From contig NW_022985180.1 of the NCBI RefSeq assembly GCF_010093535.1, forward strand, positions 705,157-769,156: a stretch of 64,000 nucleotides of DNA, in the 5' to 3' direction. Positions within the stretch are counted from its first letter, which is position 1. Every line of letters begins with the position of its first letter. The position numbers and the translations under genes were made by a program. Origin of the DNA: Lindgomyces ingoldianus. Taxonomy: Eukaryota; Ascomycota; Dothideomycetes; Pleosporales; Lindgomycetaceae. Positions 1 to 12,398 of this stretch are shown in pieces. A model generated the notes under the pieces. It worked only from the letters and a program-made list of their open reading frames with translations, did no database searches and was not told where the DNA came from.

Positions 1-92
1 AAATTAATTAACATATTACTTTAAAATTAATTAACATATTACTTTAAAATTAATTAACATATTACTTTAAAATTAATTAACATATTACTTTA
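1..92. repeat. 23-bp tandem repeat, four copies
   Basis: Four consecutive copies of a 23-bp unit starting aaattaattaacatattact run from the window edge without visible mismatch, followed by an A-run. The array may extend left of the window. It is almost pure A+T and codes for nothing. Such near-identical copies amid RIP-decayed DNA suggest late slippage or expansion. Confidence 0.95.
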
Positions 93-1680
93 AAAAAATT
101 AAGCCTTTTTTATATAAAAGTAAAAACTTTTACTCTACTATTATTAGATAAGAAATAGACTACTTTTTTATGCTAACTATTTATGTGTTCTAGCAGACTT
201 GCTGCTGTGTACCTAACTTATCTAAAAAGTCTATAATTAAGTATCTTTAGCACACCCTAGTGCTACTAAGACCTATTAATTACTGTTCTAAAAGTACTAC
301 TAGAAAGGTATAAAAGCTACTTATAAATAATATGTATAAAATTACCTTCTCTGTTATAAAGCTTATCTAAAATAAGCCTAAACTCTAAAGTTTATCTACT
401 CTTTTTTAATCCTTAATTAACTAATGCAGCACTTGTGTATTAACTTTAAGGATTTTTTTAAAGACAAGTCTAGTTATAACTAGATTATAGTTATCATTAA
501 TTACATGTTTAAATAAGCTATTTCTATTCTCTGCTATAAAATAATTAACACCTAAAGAATAGCTACCTTATTTATTTAATAAGTATACTATTTTAGCTAC
601 ACACTTAAAACTATTATCTCTAACTAAAGACCTTAGTTTATATCTAGTTTCTAGTTTAAATTTTGTTAAATTTTAGGCATAAAAGTTAAGCTTTTTACTG
701 CCTATTATAAAAAAATAGATAGCTAAATAAAGATTATAAATAAGTATATTAATTAAAGAATAAGGCCTTTTATATTTTTTTACTAAAATAACTAGAGTTC
801 TTTACTACTCTTAATTAACTAGGCTTAAATAACTTTACTTTATATAATAATTAAAATGTTTTTATATTAAGTCTTATATAGCTCTAAACTATGTTAAAGC
901 TAAGACTAAAAACATTTTATAGAACCTATTATAGCTACAGACAAGCTAAATTATAAAAATGCCCTAGCATTAGCAACCTACATGCACGCAGCCTAGGCAT
1001 TAGCTAAGTCCTATATAGAGAAGGCCTAGGATTAGATGCAAACTATAGTTAACTGCTACTGCTAGCTAGTTAACTAAAAGGTTAGCAACATAGTCTACCT
1101 AGACACTAAGAACCTAGCTATTTAAAAACCTAGCTAAAAACTATTTAAATAATAAAAAGGCCTCTTTAAAGTACTTAAATAAGTTAGAAACTTATACTAC
1201 TTAAAGCTACTTTTAAAGTTAAAGATACATAATGTTTTTACACTAAATATACTTTATAAAGACCTCTAGAATCTACTTTTAAAACAAAAACCTCTAAAAC
1301 CCCCTAAAATTACTATTAATAAAGTAAAAAAGTAAAAAGTAAAAAAAATACTTACTAGTAAGCTTTACTAAAAAACACTTAAGTACTAGGTAAAATAAGT
1401 AGAACACAACTTTAATTTAGTTTAGTATAAGGCTTTAAATTTTATAAGTTCTTTTTATAAACTAAAGGCCTTTTATAATAAGCATCTAAATTAACTAGAA
1501 CTTTTAAAGGCCTTATATAAGTAAATTAAGGCTTTTAAAGCTAGTATAAAAGGCATAGATTACTTAGCAAATAATAAAGTATAAAAGTAAAAAGTTAATT
1601 TATAGTTATACATAATAGTATTACAACTCTACAGACATAGCGCTATAAAGGTCTAATAGCAAGCTATTAGACACCTTTAG
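93..1680 (+). mobile_element. RIP-decayed Gypsy-type LTR retrotransposon fragment (3' pol part)
   Basis: This AT-rich stretch carries the downstream half of a Gypsy pol on the plus strand (see the pseudogene entry). No flanking LTR is recognisable, and the reverse transcriptase and RNase H would lie left of the window. The tract from 93 to about 450 shows no motif I can name but is in the right place for the zinc-binding region and linker in front of the integrase core. A pyrimidine-rich tract begins at about 1683, after the coding similarity ends. Confidence 0.7.
450..1560 (+). pseudogene. Gypsy integrase core plus C-terminal chromodomain, RIP-inactivated
   Basis: Ignoring stops, one frame reads as a Gypsy integrase. 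Near 455 it reads NFKDFFKDKSSYN (the IDF...KDKSGYN block), then INYMFK (usually IDRLSK), then FTAYYKKID, the decayed form of the conserved STAYHPQTDG block, and KYIN near 740. From about 1090 it gives VYLDTKNL and KPS, the post-core block of Gypsy integrases. KVKKILTSKLY followed by KTLKY at about 1340-1390 matches the opening of an integrase-fused chromodomain. Such enzymes insert retrotransposon cDNA, and the chromodomain can steer insertion to heterochromatin. His to Tyr and Asp to Asn changes and many TAG/TAA codons fit RIP. It cannot be functional. Confidence 0.75.
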
Positions 1681-2239
1681 ACTCTTCTTTTTTTTCTTTT
1701 TTACTTTTCTTTCTCTTCTCTTTTCTCTTCTTCCTCCCCTTTAGACTCTTTTTAAACCCCCTCTGCCTTATTCTTAGCTGCCTAAGAGTGCTGTAATGTC
1801 TGCCTAAAAGTTAGACACTAAAGCCTCTAAAGCTAAAACCTATAAAGCAGCTTAATGTTTTAGTAAAACAAGGCTACCTAGACACTAGCTATAGAAAGCC
1901 TAGCCTTTTAGCTCTTTATAACTTACACTACCTACACTAGGTTCTAAGCAAACTTTAAAATAGCTTTAAAGGCCCCCTTTTTATTTTTTTTACTCTTTAT
2001 GTTTTAGGCTGCTGCCTATAGCTTAAAATAGCCTTAAAGGACTAGAAATTCCTTTTTATAATATAAAAAGACTTACACGCGTGTTAGTAAACTATACCCT
2101 AGCAGTATTAAACTATATTTATATAAAGTTACATTTTTTATTATATAAAGTGTAATATTTATATTTCTTTAATTTAAAAGACTAATAAGAAAACTTAACC
2201 TAAAGGCTGCAAGTAAGGGCGTAGGCAGCTTAAAAGCAG
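1681..2239. other. Non-coding decayed interval with a pyrimidine-rich tract
   Basis: A strongly C+T-biased strand runs from about 1683 to 1745. The rest is RIP-decayed and contains no open frame or family motif that I can support. It probably joins the Gypsy fragment on the left to the Copia fragment on the right; the exact junction is not visible. Confidence 0.5.
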
Positions 2240-2660
2240 ATAACTTAAAACGCCTTTAAAGAGGCTTTAGAAAAGGGGCAGAGCAGCATAGTAATTTTCT
2301 TTAATGCTATAATTAGTTAGCAGACTAAGCTATAGGATGTTAGGTGCACAATAATACCTACAAAGTAGAGATTTAGATAATAGCTAAAAAAGAAACTAAC
2401 AACAGTAACTAAACTATATAAGTAAGGCAAGCAAACACTTATTACTATAAATAATAAATTTGCTATATTAATAACAACTACACTGCTAGTTACTACTAAA
2501 CAAAAAACATTATAATAAAGGCATTATATTAGTATTAGGTTTTTAGTCTATTTTTTAGTAATAGAAAATTTTAGTTAAAATAGTTGTACTTATTATATTC
2601 TATCTAAATTAGTTTTAAAGCAGTTCTAAATACTTTCTAAACACTATAAATAAAGACTAT
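2240..2660 (+). pseudogene. Copia RNase H / pol C-terminus, RIP-inactivated
   Basis: In the plus frame around 2445-2540 the translation gives INNKFAILI, then KTL**RHYISIRF. This is the decayed form of the Copia RNase H tail (DNxxAIxLA ... RTKHIDIRYHF). The next 100 bases resemble the final Copia pol block around 'ADGLTK' only weakly. It lies directly upstream of a purine tract and an LTR, which is where the pol C-terminus of a Copia element belongs. Stops are frequent, so this is a relic. Confidence 0.65.
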
Positions 2661-2681
2661 TAGCCTATAGAGGGGGGGTAC

Positions 2682-2972
2682 TGTAACAATTCTTATAAAT
2701 TGTTCTATTTTAGGCTGCTTAGAACCTATCTAAAGGGTCCCTGTATTAGCCCTAACTATAACTTAACCCTGTCCTCTATAGTTACCTCTATTCCCCCTAA
2801 GTATTTAGTTGCACCTCTCCCCTTAGCTAGCTTAGTAGTTTTCTAATATCCTTTGTACAAGGCCTATAGGTGTTAATAAGATCCCCAGGTTATTAAGTCC
2901 CTACGCACTCCCATATGCCTCTGAGTGGATTCCTACCGCATTCGGACCCATTGTCTTGCCTGTGCTGTTACA
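2682..2972 (+). mobile_element. Copia LTR, family E (3' LTR with polypurine tract)
   Basis: A tgtaac...gttaca sequence of 291 bp with the same body as the LTRs at 16068-16357 and 47840-48200. It is preceded at 2671-2681 by agggggggtac, a typical Copia polypurine tract, and by Copia RNase H remains, so it is best read as the 3' LTR of a plus-strand element. The left half is RIP-mutated and the last ~90 bp are nearly intact. No TSD partner is visible because the 5' end is missing. Confidence 0.85.
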
Positions 2973-5400
2973 CTATATATATTCTTCTGCTGTGCTAGCT
3001 AGAAGATAGCTTACAGTTAACTAAGATTATCTTATGTTTTAAGAGGATACTACAGAGGCGCGTTTAGAGGGTGGATTCTAGTACGTTATAGGCTGCAGCA
3101 GCTGCACAAATTAATAGACAAGGGTTAGGCTTAATTAAGACAAGAGTAAGCTAAAGCCTGCCTTCTTTAACTAGAGATTAAGTTTGGAGTTGTTAAGCTA
3201 TAGTTAAAGGTGTGGACGCGGTTTCGCGCGGCTTGGTGGGGTGCGCAGCTTCCTAATGTGCGCAGCTTACTGATAAAACATTATCTCAGCGAGCTTAGAC
3301 AGTCGAGGCTTTGATTAGCGCCACACTATACTCCTTAAAGTAAAGCTGTTTTTTTACAGTCTGCTAAGTTTTTTCTAAACTAATTAAAAGCTATAATTTT
3401 TTTAAAGCTCCTCCTGTCTAAGAGACTTTAGTGCGCCTGTGTAAGCGCAACGCTTTTAATTCTTTTAACTATAGCTAGAAAATTAACTTCTTAATAATTT
3501 TTAGCCTCTTTTAGGTAGCTACAACTCTCTTACTTTCTTTATACTATTATTAGTACTATACCTATAATTAATCTTACTTTAACAGGAAAATTTTAGCTTT
3601 TATGTGTAAAAACATGTTATTTATTATTATCTTTTTACTTAACACTTACTACTTACTTACTTTACTAGCTTTATTATATCTTTTATTTTAATAACATTAT
3701 TTTAAGGCTTTTCTACCTTCTAGCATTTTAATCTGCAGTATACTATAGAGTTATCCTTACTGCTTTTTATGCTCTTATTGTCTTCTCTGCTGCCTAACTT
3801 TTCTAATCCTTTGTCTAACACACACCTACTAACTACTTACTAGCCCTCTACATCTTAGGCAGATAAACTTATAAAAGTACTTTAGCTTCTAAGATAGCTT
3901 AATTTTAGTATTAGTAACTTTTTACACGCCTTCTATGTTAATTTAGTCCTATATACCTATCTATCTGCCACCTGCATATTGCATATTTATGTAGCTTTAA
4001 AATAACTATATAGTTTAAGGATACTCTTAAGAGATTAATATGCATCTAAGAATATAGTTAATATTAAGAAGCTATTATATAAACTTAACTTATTAGTAGC
4101 ACACTCTTTTTTTGCAAAGTATAATATTAAGACTAAGGTAAAAATAAGTAGCTTTAATATTAGTAATTTTAATAGCTAGATTATAGTTACTGCACTAAAG
4201 TAGTCTTTATTACTTTAGAATCTAATACAAAACTATTAAAGTACTTAGTTTAGTTATAAGGCAAAAAAAGTGTTAACTAATTTTACTCTCTACTTAATTA
4301 CTTTTATTATTATGTAAAAGCGTGCTAGAAAGTAATTAAATTATTTTTTAAAAATACTTAGACATTATCTTTATAGTAGTAATATAAAAAGGTGTGTTAT
4401 TAAAGTTATATCTAGTCTTAGCTTATATAACTTTTATAAGATTATTAATAAAGAAATTAGACATATTATAGAATAGTTAAGAGTTTAGTAGGTATGTTCT
4501 TTAACATCTTTTTTTAATTCTAGCGCTAAAAAGTTTACTAGAATAGTAATAACTATAGCTTAAAACTCTTAGCTTGTTATTATCTATAATAATTTTAACT
4601 ATCTAGACTAAACCTGTAATTATGCTTTAGGTGTGCTAACATAGATTATGTGTAATCTTATAACTGCTCTTGCTGTTAAGTGCCTGTAGCTACTAGAAGG
4701 CAGTCTTTAACAGAGCATGCTTAACTATACTATTCCCCTTTAAGTAGAATCTATATACTAGGCCCCTAGTATAAAACAAGATTTAATATTAAAAAAGATT
4801 ATATATTATTATCTTTTAAGTGTAGTAAGTTTTGTGCATAGAGCTGCTATATAGTTAATGTTTAATTTACATGCTACAGCCCTTCTAAGTATGCTGTTAG
4901 TTAATGTTTTTCTACTACAGCTAGTTAGTTAGGTCTAAAACCTTAGTGCTATCTTTTATAATAAAAGTACTATTAAAAGAACATATAAAGTTTATAACAA
5001 CATCTAAATTAAGTAGTTTAGGCTAAGTAAAAACTTTTTATTTAATACTTTTACTATATTTTTTAATTATCTCTAGCTAATATAAGGTAATTAGAAAACA
5101 GTAGAGCATATTTAAAGTGTCTATTATAAGTAGTAGCTTGCTTGCTGTCTATATAATTACTGCAACTAGATAGTTAGCTCTCCTACATATTTCTATATTC
5201 TCTAGGCTTTAACTTATATAATTATTAGAACTTATTAAAGCAGTTCTAATAGCGTTAAGTTTTTTTTAAATATACTTTATAATATTACTTACTAAAAGCA
5301 AACTAGTATTAACTATAATAATATTAAGTATTATTTAGTTACTTTACTTATTTAGTTAAGTTAGAATACTTAGATTTTTTTCTTTTTCTATACTAAAATA
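2973..5400. other. Old decayed repeat DNA, no assignable gene
   Basis: The first ~350 bp (to about 3330) are less mutated and contain an 11-bp direct repeat gtgcgcagctt at 3241-3251 and 3258-3268. Beyond this the sequence is heavily RIP-decayed. Frame fragments on the plus strand may be the N-terminal part of the DUF6589-like relic that follows, but I see no diagnostic motif here. Confidence 0.5.
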
Positions 5401-5419
5401 GCTTATTAAGGTTATTTTA

Positions 5420-6130
5420 CTAAAATAATTAGCAACTTTAACACATCTACTTATAAGAAATTACTAGGCCTAGTTAATAATGCTATCTATTATCTTACAC
5501 TAGTGCAGTATAAAGAGGTTTTTAATAGTATCTAGCTAAGCATCTTTACATACTAGGCTTAAAAGGGCAGTGCTTTTATTACTAGTAATTTTACAACACT
5601 TTATTAATACTTTTAAGAAATTAAGGTATTTCTTACACTTAAGCGCGCTATTAAGTTTAGTAATATTAGCCTAATTTACTAAATAGTTAATTTATTAATT
5701 ATCTTGTTTTATAGCAGTAACTAATAGCGCTATAGTTTAAGATGCTACACCTACAGTAGCTTCTTACAGATAAGGTGTTTAACCTAGAACTTTAGCGTGC
5801 TATTCTAGCCTCTAGTCTAGTAAATATTGCTAGGTAAGAAAATATATTTAAAGCTATTAACTTTACACTTAAGCATGTAAACTATACATATAAGCTAGAT
5901 ATATAGAACCTAAAGAATAGAACACATAATGTAAACTTAATATTTAACTGCCTAGCACTAACTAGTAGATATACTACCTATCTTTAAGCTAGCCTAGAGC
6001 ATAGTTTTAGTAAGAAGTTAAAAAATAATTATACTTATTAGTTTATTACTTAAAAGGTTTTTACACTAGCAAGTTAGCTTTAAAAAAAAGAATATATTTT
6101 TACTTATTTAATGCTTAGTATAATGTAGTA
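5420..6130 (+). pseudogene. DUF6589-like protein remnant
   Basis: Allowing one frameshift near 5735 and RIP stops, the plus strand reads as a long protein segment. The clearest block, at about 5810-5890, is SSLVNIA followed by FKAINFTLKHVN; then come an N/S-rich linker and LEHSFSKKLKN near 6000. This order (a small-residue LVN.xG block, a 'IDxxxEHxN' block, then a 'lE..FG' block) is what I recall for DUF6589, a fungal family of unknown role that is often repeated in genomes. The match is from memory of the family, not a search. No catalytic role can be given. The frame is disabled. Confidence 0.45.
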
Positions 6131-6280
6131 GTAATAAGTCTTAATATTATTTAAATAAGTCTTAATAAGCTTAATAAAAAAGTTATAAAATTTAACTAAA
6201 ATATTATTTAACTAGCTTAAAGTATTTTACTAAGTCTTATTATTATTAACTTAAAGTTAATTAACCCTAACAAGGCTAAG

Positions 6281-7960
6281 TTTGTCTGCGCTGCTGTATA
6301 TACTAAAGCAGTTAATAATATCTTCTATGCGCCTTTAGACCCTAGAGATACTAACTAGTCTAATGTAGACATGTTATAGCTATCTTAGTTACATAATATT
6401 AAAGGTGTATAGTGTACTTATAAGTTAGTCTAATTTATCTATTTATTCTAGCTATGTAATGCTATTATATAGCTTTATAGAAGTCTATGTATATAGGAAC
6501 TACTATAAGAAACCTAACCTAAGCTAACTACTTTTACCTTTAAACTAGTCTATTTACCTACGCTGCAGCTTAATAAGGACACTAGCCTAGGCATAATCTG
6601 CATAGAATAAGATAAAAGGCAACATCTTCTAGAGGAACTAACTTACAAGACTAGCTGCTATAGTCTGTAGGCCCTCCACAAGCGCACAGAGCCGCCTAGA
6701 GCCCTAGAGGAGGGCAATGTTGGGATCCTTAGCCTCTACTATAGCCTAGTAGAGGCGACTGCAGCATTAAAGCTTACTTATTTTGTGTGCAGCCCCCTAG
6801 GCCTAGAGCTGTTAAGCGCTTATCTAGTGTAATTACTTAAGCAGCAGAGATAAAAGTGTGTGCTTTAAACTAAATATATTACTTTTACTAATGTTACTAT
6901 ATTACTTAACATATATTTAAACTATTATAGCTATGTTTTCTACTTACTTATACCTTTTAGCTTAGATAAAGTTTAGTAAGATCTAAGTAGTAATAATAAC
7001 TTTAAGTTAAGCTACTAGCTTTTTTTTAGTAAGTAGCTAAAGTAAATTTTTTAAATTATACTTAATAATAAAAACACATCTAAGGGCCTTAGTAGTGTTA
7101 GGTTTAAACTATGTAGCAAGATTATAAAAAAAGTAGAGGGACATAGTAAAAATAAAGCAGCTGCTAGGCGCTAGCATCTTCTTCTAGGTCTAGAGGGCTT
7201 ATTAATAATAAGCAGGCGTAATAGTGTTAAAAAGGTAAACAGTAAATATAATGTTAAACTTAATAAGGCAGCTAACACACACTATAACAAGGTTTAGAAG
7301 GTCTCCCTATGTAACACTAGCTTTAAGAAGGAACACCTTCTAGTTGTCCTAGCTAGCTAGAGCGCGCGTGAGCTTTTTGCGTGCAAGGCAGGCAGAGACG
7401 TTAATGTTAAGAAAGCCCTATACTATGTCTACACCTACACAGACGCTATTGCCTACTATAAGCTTTATAGTAATAATAGCTTTTCTAGCGCTAGTGCTAA
7501 AGTTAAGCATGTTCTTATTAGCTCTTAGGTAGGCTATTACTAGCGCAGTAAAGGTATTATAGGCTTATAGCATGCTAGTAAGGTCTACTTTACTAATAAG
7601 TAGCTAGTACTTCTTGCAAACTTTATAGACATTTTTATAGTAAACTATAGTTATAGCTAGCGCGCGTAAGGTAGATAGTAGTTAAGATAAATAGCTTAAG
7701 AAAGTAAAAAGTAAAGTTAAAAAGTAAGTTAATATCTTATTTACTTTACTTTATTAGTTTTAAATATGTATAAATTATGTATAGTAGCTTACTATTAAAT
7801 AAAAAAGTAAAAAGTAAATAGTAAAAAGTAAAAAGTAAAAAGTAAAAAGCTATTAAGTAAGTTAATGCTAAAAATAAAGCGCAGAAGGTTAGTGCTAGAG
7901 GTAATGCTAAGAGTAAAGAAGAGCAGAAGGTGGAGAAACAGCCTGCCTTTATATGCTGCA
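6281..7960 (+). pseudogene. Decayed reading frame of unknown identity, Lys-rich C-terminus
   Basis: I do not recognise this gene. The plus strand has unusually long stop-poor runs for this decayed region: about 6281-6350 (VCAAVYTKAVNN...), 6560-6840 (with a TEPPRALEEGN stretch) and 7100-7500 (with ELFACKAGRDVNVKKALYY). Its end is lysine-rich and overlaps a short gtaaaaa repeat. The runs are probably one or two proteins of the same old element as the DUF6589-like relic, judging by strand and order. Remaining GC-rich codons (6570-6800, 7320-7450) show lighter mutation than the surroundings. Confidence 0.4.
7801..7849. repeat. Short 7-bp (gtaaaaa) microsatellite
   Basis: Six to seven imperfect copies of gtaaaaa in tandem. 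They translate as Lys/Ser-rich sequence in the unidentified frame. The reverse strand gives a short hydrophobic frame (7746-7961) that is only a shadow of this repeat. Confidence 0.85.
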
Positions 7961-7961
7961 A

Positions 7962-8894
7962 AACGCTAGCTGTTAGAAGCAGTTACTGTTATGTGTATAG
8001 CAGGTGCTAGCTTAATTAGTAGGCGTAATTTATGTTAAGATAATATAAGTTACAGAGCACTTTAAATAAGTAAAAGAAAAATAAAATTAGCTTAAAAAAA
8101 GTAAATAAAGTAAATATTATAACTATAGCTATATCTATAGTTATAAATAAAGTTATAAGCGCAGCAACACTTATAAAAAAGGTAGTAGTTATAAAAGTAA
8201 ATATAAATGTAACTATAAAAAAAAAATTAGCTTAAAAAAATAAATAAAGTAAAAAAAGCTATAATTATAATAAAAACTGCGCGTAAAGTTATAATAATAA
8301 GTGTAATTATAAATGCAAGGATAGATATTAGCTGCAACATACGCGCTTAATATTATAGACTGCCTAATCTAGAAAGGTCGCAGCCCTTACTATAAAATAC
8401 TAAGACTAGCGCGCTTAACTATCCTCTATTCTCTTACACTCTCTGCTGCTAACCTTTTTTATAGTGTAAGTTACTTAGTAAAACTTACTAATTAAATTAC
8501 TATACTTAATTACTTCTACTACTTTCTTTTACTTTAAATAATAAACTATATTATGTTTTAAATTAAAACTAACCTATACTATCTATTACTTCTAGCGCTA
8601 GCTAACCTGCTTCTAGTGCGCCTAGACAAGCTTTATAACCTGTATAATAACTTTTATTACCTTTTTTTTTAAAATAACTACTAAAATAGCTCTAAACGCT
8701 GTGCCTTTAAAGTTAGTAATACACTTCTTTATACTCTACTATTACTATAATCTCTTGTCTAATATAGCTGCACTAGTTCTTCTCTAACTCTACTTTTAGC
8801 AAGCTAAGACCTACGCTGCTTTTATAATATACTATTAAATTAGACTTTACACAACTATATATTTATAGCTAAGAAAGTAATATTAAATAACACT
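7962..8894. other. Decayed interval without assignable feature
   Basis: A+T-rich, RIP-mutated DNA between the unidentified frame and repeat F copy 1. Lys/Asn-rich simple sequence near 8080-8300; nothing else supported. Confidence 0.5.
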
Positions 8895-10624
8895 TATATA
8901 CTTAATAAAGTTTTAATAAATAAAAATAAAAAAAAGGCGCTTTTAGTTATAAGTGCTAGACTAGGTTAGCTACTATTATTATACTGCATAGTAATATTAA
9001 GTAAAGACAAAGGATCTAATAGTATATATGCTAATAAAAATAATATATCTACAGTTATAAAACATAACATAGCAGACAACTCTAATATAGACAGCAGACA
9101 TAGACCTGTAGGGCTAATAGAGACAGGCGCCTCCTCTGCAGACAAGACGCCTACAGAGACAGCAGTAACTACTGCTTGCCTATAAATGCGCTTATAATAG
9201 GCCGCACATAATTAGAAAGCGCACACAGCCTATAACACAACTTAGTTATTTTTATCCCTTAAGGCAAGTCTTAGAAGAGTAGAAAAAGTGCTGCTCTACT
9301 AAAAAAGTAGTTAAATTTAATAATAAGTCTTTATTACTTTTTTTTATATGTTACTTAGGGAACTATTGCTAATAAAGCACACAAACACTATCTATAATAC
9401 TATAAAAAAAGGTGTAGAAGCCTAGCCTATATATGTTAAAATATTACTACTGTAGTAGAACACTAGTATTAAGAAAGTGTTTCTAAGTAAATGCTATACT
9501 AAACTTTACAGCATTTTAAGCTTTTCTAACTTTATAGGCTAGTTTTTATTAAAACTTAACTAGTATAAAAATAGATTTAAGTAGTAAGATAAAGACTTTA
9601 TTAACTATAAATATAAAAAAACTAGGCCCTTATAATGTATTCTTATTATTAATGTAAATAGAAAGTGCTACTTTACTACATTTAACTTAAATTTACTTAA
9701 GGGTAACTCTAGCCTTAGCCTTTAGTAAAGGCGTAGTTAGCTGCGCAACTAGACTTAGCTTCTAGGTATTTTTAACTAAGAATAAATTGCAGCTAGTATA
9801 GCACCTTTCTAGTAGTAAAAGTAGACTTTAAGTTAACAGAATTATAAGCTTATTCTAAAAATACTAAAAAATAAACTTTTAGTAGCACTTTAACATAATT
9901 AAATTTAACTACTTAGAGCAGATACTTTTATGTAACTAAAGCTCTACTTTTAACTATTCTAGCACTATTAATATGCTTAGTAGTTTATAATAAGCTAACT
10001 AGACTTACTCCTACACATCTTAACTAGCTAATATTCCCTACCTTGCCTAGTTTGTTGCTGTCCCTACTAGTGTACTAGTATAGTTAGAGTAATTGCCCTT
10101 AGACAAGTCTAACATAGTAGACATAGTATAAAGTGTAAATAATAAACACTAACTTATTTTATATTAACTTTTTTTTTTTACTAGCTTACTAACTTTATAA
10201 CTACTTTAATTTAAAGCAGTTTACTAGCCCTCTTCTAAAGTAGTTAAAGGCATAATATAGAATAAATAGTATAGTAGTTACATGTTATTTAGGTCTTCTT
10301 ACTCTATAACTAAACTGCTAGATTAAGTCTCTAATATTATCTATAATTAAAATTAACTACTAATAAACACGCTAGACATTAGACAGATTTATACCTATTC
10401 TAAGCGCAGTTGTAGTAATAGCAACTTAGATTAAAAACTTGTTCTTTAAGAAATTAGCATATATTTAAGCTTAGTTAAACTTTAACATATGCTTTATATA
10501 TACTACTAACACTAATTAAATATCTATAAGTAGACAGCTTTTTTTTAGAAGTTAACTTTAAAAAAGCTAAGCTAAAGTAGTAATTTTATTTTTTTTATTT
10601 AAAAATATAATTATTTTTAAGATG
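8895..10624. mobile_element. Repeat F, copy 1 (unclassified, RIP-decayed)
   Basis: This tract is repeated at 18480-19563 and again at 51916-52550, which together form a second copy split by Copia D. The match starts at taataaagttttaataaa and ends at ttttaagatg. Copy 1 is continuous and shows the empty site (cctagtagtttataataagc around 9970-9990) into which Copia D inserted in copy 2. The family is unclear: no reverse transcriptase, integrase or transposase motif was found in either strand. Copy 1 probably extends to about 12050, but copy 2 cannot test this inside the window. Confidence 0.75.
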
Positions 10625-12092
10625 CATAAGAAAATAATTTATAATATTTCTACATTAATTCCTACATCTATATAGTTTAAAAGCTAGTTATATAACGTCT
10701 AGCAGCTAGTTAAAATTAAGACAATTCTAATAGCAATCTCTAGCCTATTAACAGAGGTGCGTATAATTCTTAGCTGCATAGAAGTGTTATTGTTACTAGT
10801 TGCTAGCGCTTAAAAACATCTACTTTTAAAAAGCTAGGCCTTAGTTGCAGCATCTAAAGTTGCTGTACATGTAAAGAAAAGAGTTGTAAAATATATTATC
10901 TAATAAAGCTTATAAAACTAGATATATGCTGTTTAAAATTTACACTACTGCTAAATAACATAGCACTTATTAATTATAACTAGTTAGACTTAGTTTATAA
11001 AGCTGCCTATAAAAAAAAGATAATAAAATACTAAAAAGATTACCTACTTAAAGCTAAAAAAAATATATGTATAATGTTTTTTAAAGATCTTACTAAAGAG
11101 TTTAGAATTAAAATTCTTTATTTTTATAGTAATAAAGCATAAATAAGCTTTAGAATATTTTATAATTTTTTTTTTTTACTTTTTTTTAAGCTTTAATAAT
11201 AGGATAATCTAAAGTATTATATACCTTATTATTACTAAATACACATGCAGTGTAATACTCTTACTAAACCTAGTCTTTGCAACTAGAATTATATTGCCTA
11301 AACTAAAGACAAGGCGTTAGACAACATAGACCTACTTAGTATGTAGTTCCCTTTTACTAAGTAAAAAGAAAAGAGTATTTTAAATAAAAGGCTTTTATAA
11401 GCTAATACTACATAGTTTTTAACATTAAACTATAACTATATAGATAGTTATAAAGATATTATTATCTTTATTAAATAAAAAAATATGCGTAATCTCTTCT
11501 TATACAGCTTAGATTCTTGTTAGTATAGCGCTCTCTAGTGTTCTAGTAAAGAACTTAGGGTCTTGTTAACAAGGTGCCTAGTAACACTTAATAAGTAATA
11601 TTTAATTATAATAAGCGCGCTTTTTACTGTAATTTACTAAACTAGGCAACACTTATGCATCTACTAAATAACTTAATTATAGATTAGGACTATTCTGCTT
11701 GTACTATGTGTTACTGTTTTAAATCTATGCAGCAGCCTTTAAACCTAGCATGCCTTATTTAAGACAGAGAGCGTGTTCTAGAGGCTAAATTAAGGTGAGT
11801 TAGTTAATCTTAGCTGTTATTAATAGTTAAACACAAGTAGATAGACTAGTAAAGGACAGGGTTAAGAAGAATAGTTGCGCGTTAGAACATGTACAATGCT
11901 AAGCCTATAATTTTTATAGTTAGAATGTTAGAAATTTATTTAAAAATAGTTTAAAGTAGATTATATATACTCTTTAAGTAATTAATTTTAATTATAGGCG
12001 CTATAATAAGCTATGTGTAATAGTATCTTGTATAAGAGTTTCTAGTAAGTTAATAGACAAAGCTTTGCACACGTCGCGCTGCACCAAAGTCC
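10625..12092. other. Decayed DNA, probable continuation of repeat F
   Basis: RIP-mutated and gene-free. Decay eases from about 12050, where normal dinucleotides such as CA and CG return. That marks the edge of the gene island. Confidence 0.5.
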
Positions 12093-12186
12093 CTCAGACA
12101 GCAGCCAAGAAGGAAGAAGCCCCAGCAGGGGTCTGAAAGTATCTATACTATTTGTGTACTAGTGTCTTCTTGGCATGCCGTCTGAG
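12093..12186. repeat. Imperfect inverted repeat / possible MITE
   Basis: Two 22-bp arms, 12093-12114 (ctcagacagcagccaagaag...) and 12165-12186, are inverted copies with about three differences and a 50-base loop. It lies some 210 bp beyond the stop codon of the CAS1-like gene. It could be a small hairpin transposon or a transcript 3'-end structure. No clear target duplication was seen. Confidence 0.5.
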
Positions 12187-12398
12187 CTAGCTGAGATAAA
12201 TAAAACACGTTAACTATTCTGACGCTGAGTCACGCAGCCCAATGCGACGCAAGGACATAATTTCCTCAAGAAGCAAATCACCACCAACGTAGTCTTGAAC
12301 CCGCCGGTAAATGCAATATCAAAATGCTGCGACCATCACGAAACATCATATGTACAACTACAAGACATCAGTATTCGTCCTCTCGCAGTTCCAGGGCA

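Noticed and set aside
1..92. Possible telomere or CRISPR array at the left edge
   Set aside because: The 23-bp unit is A+T only, has no TTAGGG-like motif, and lacks unique spacers.
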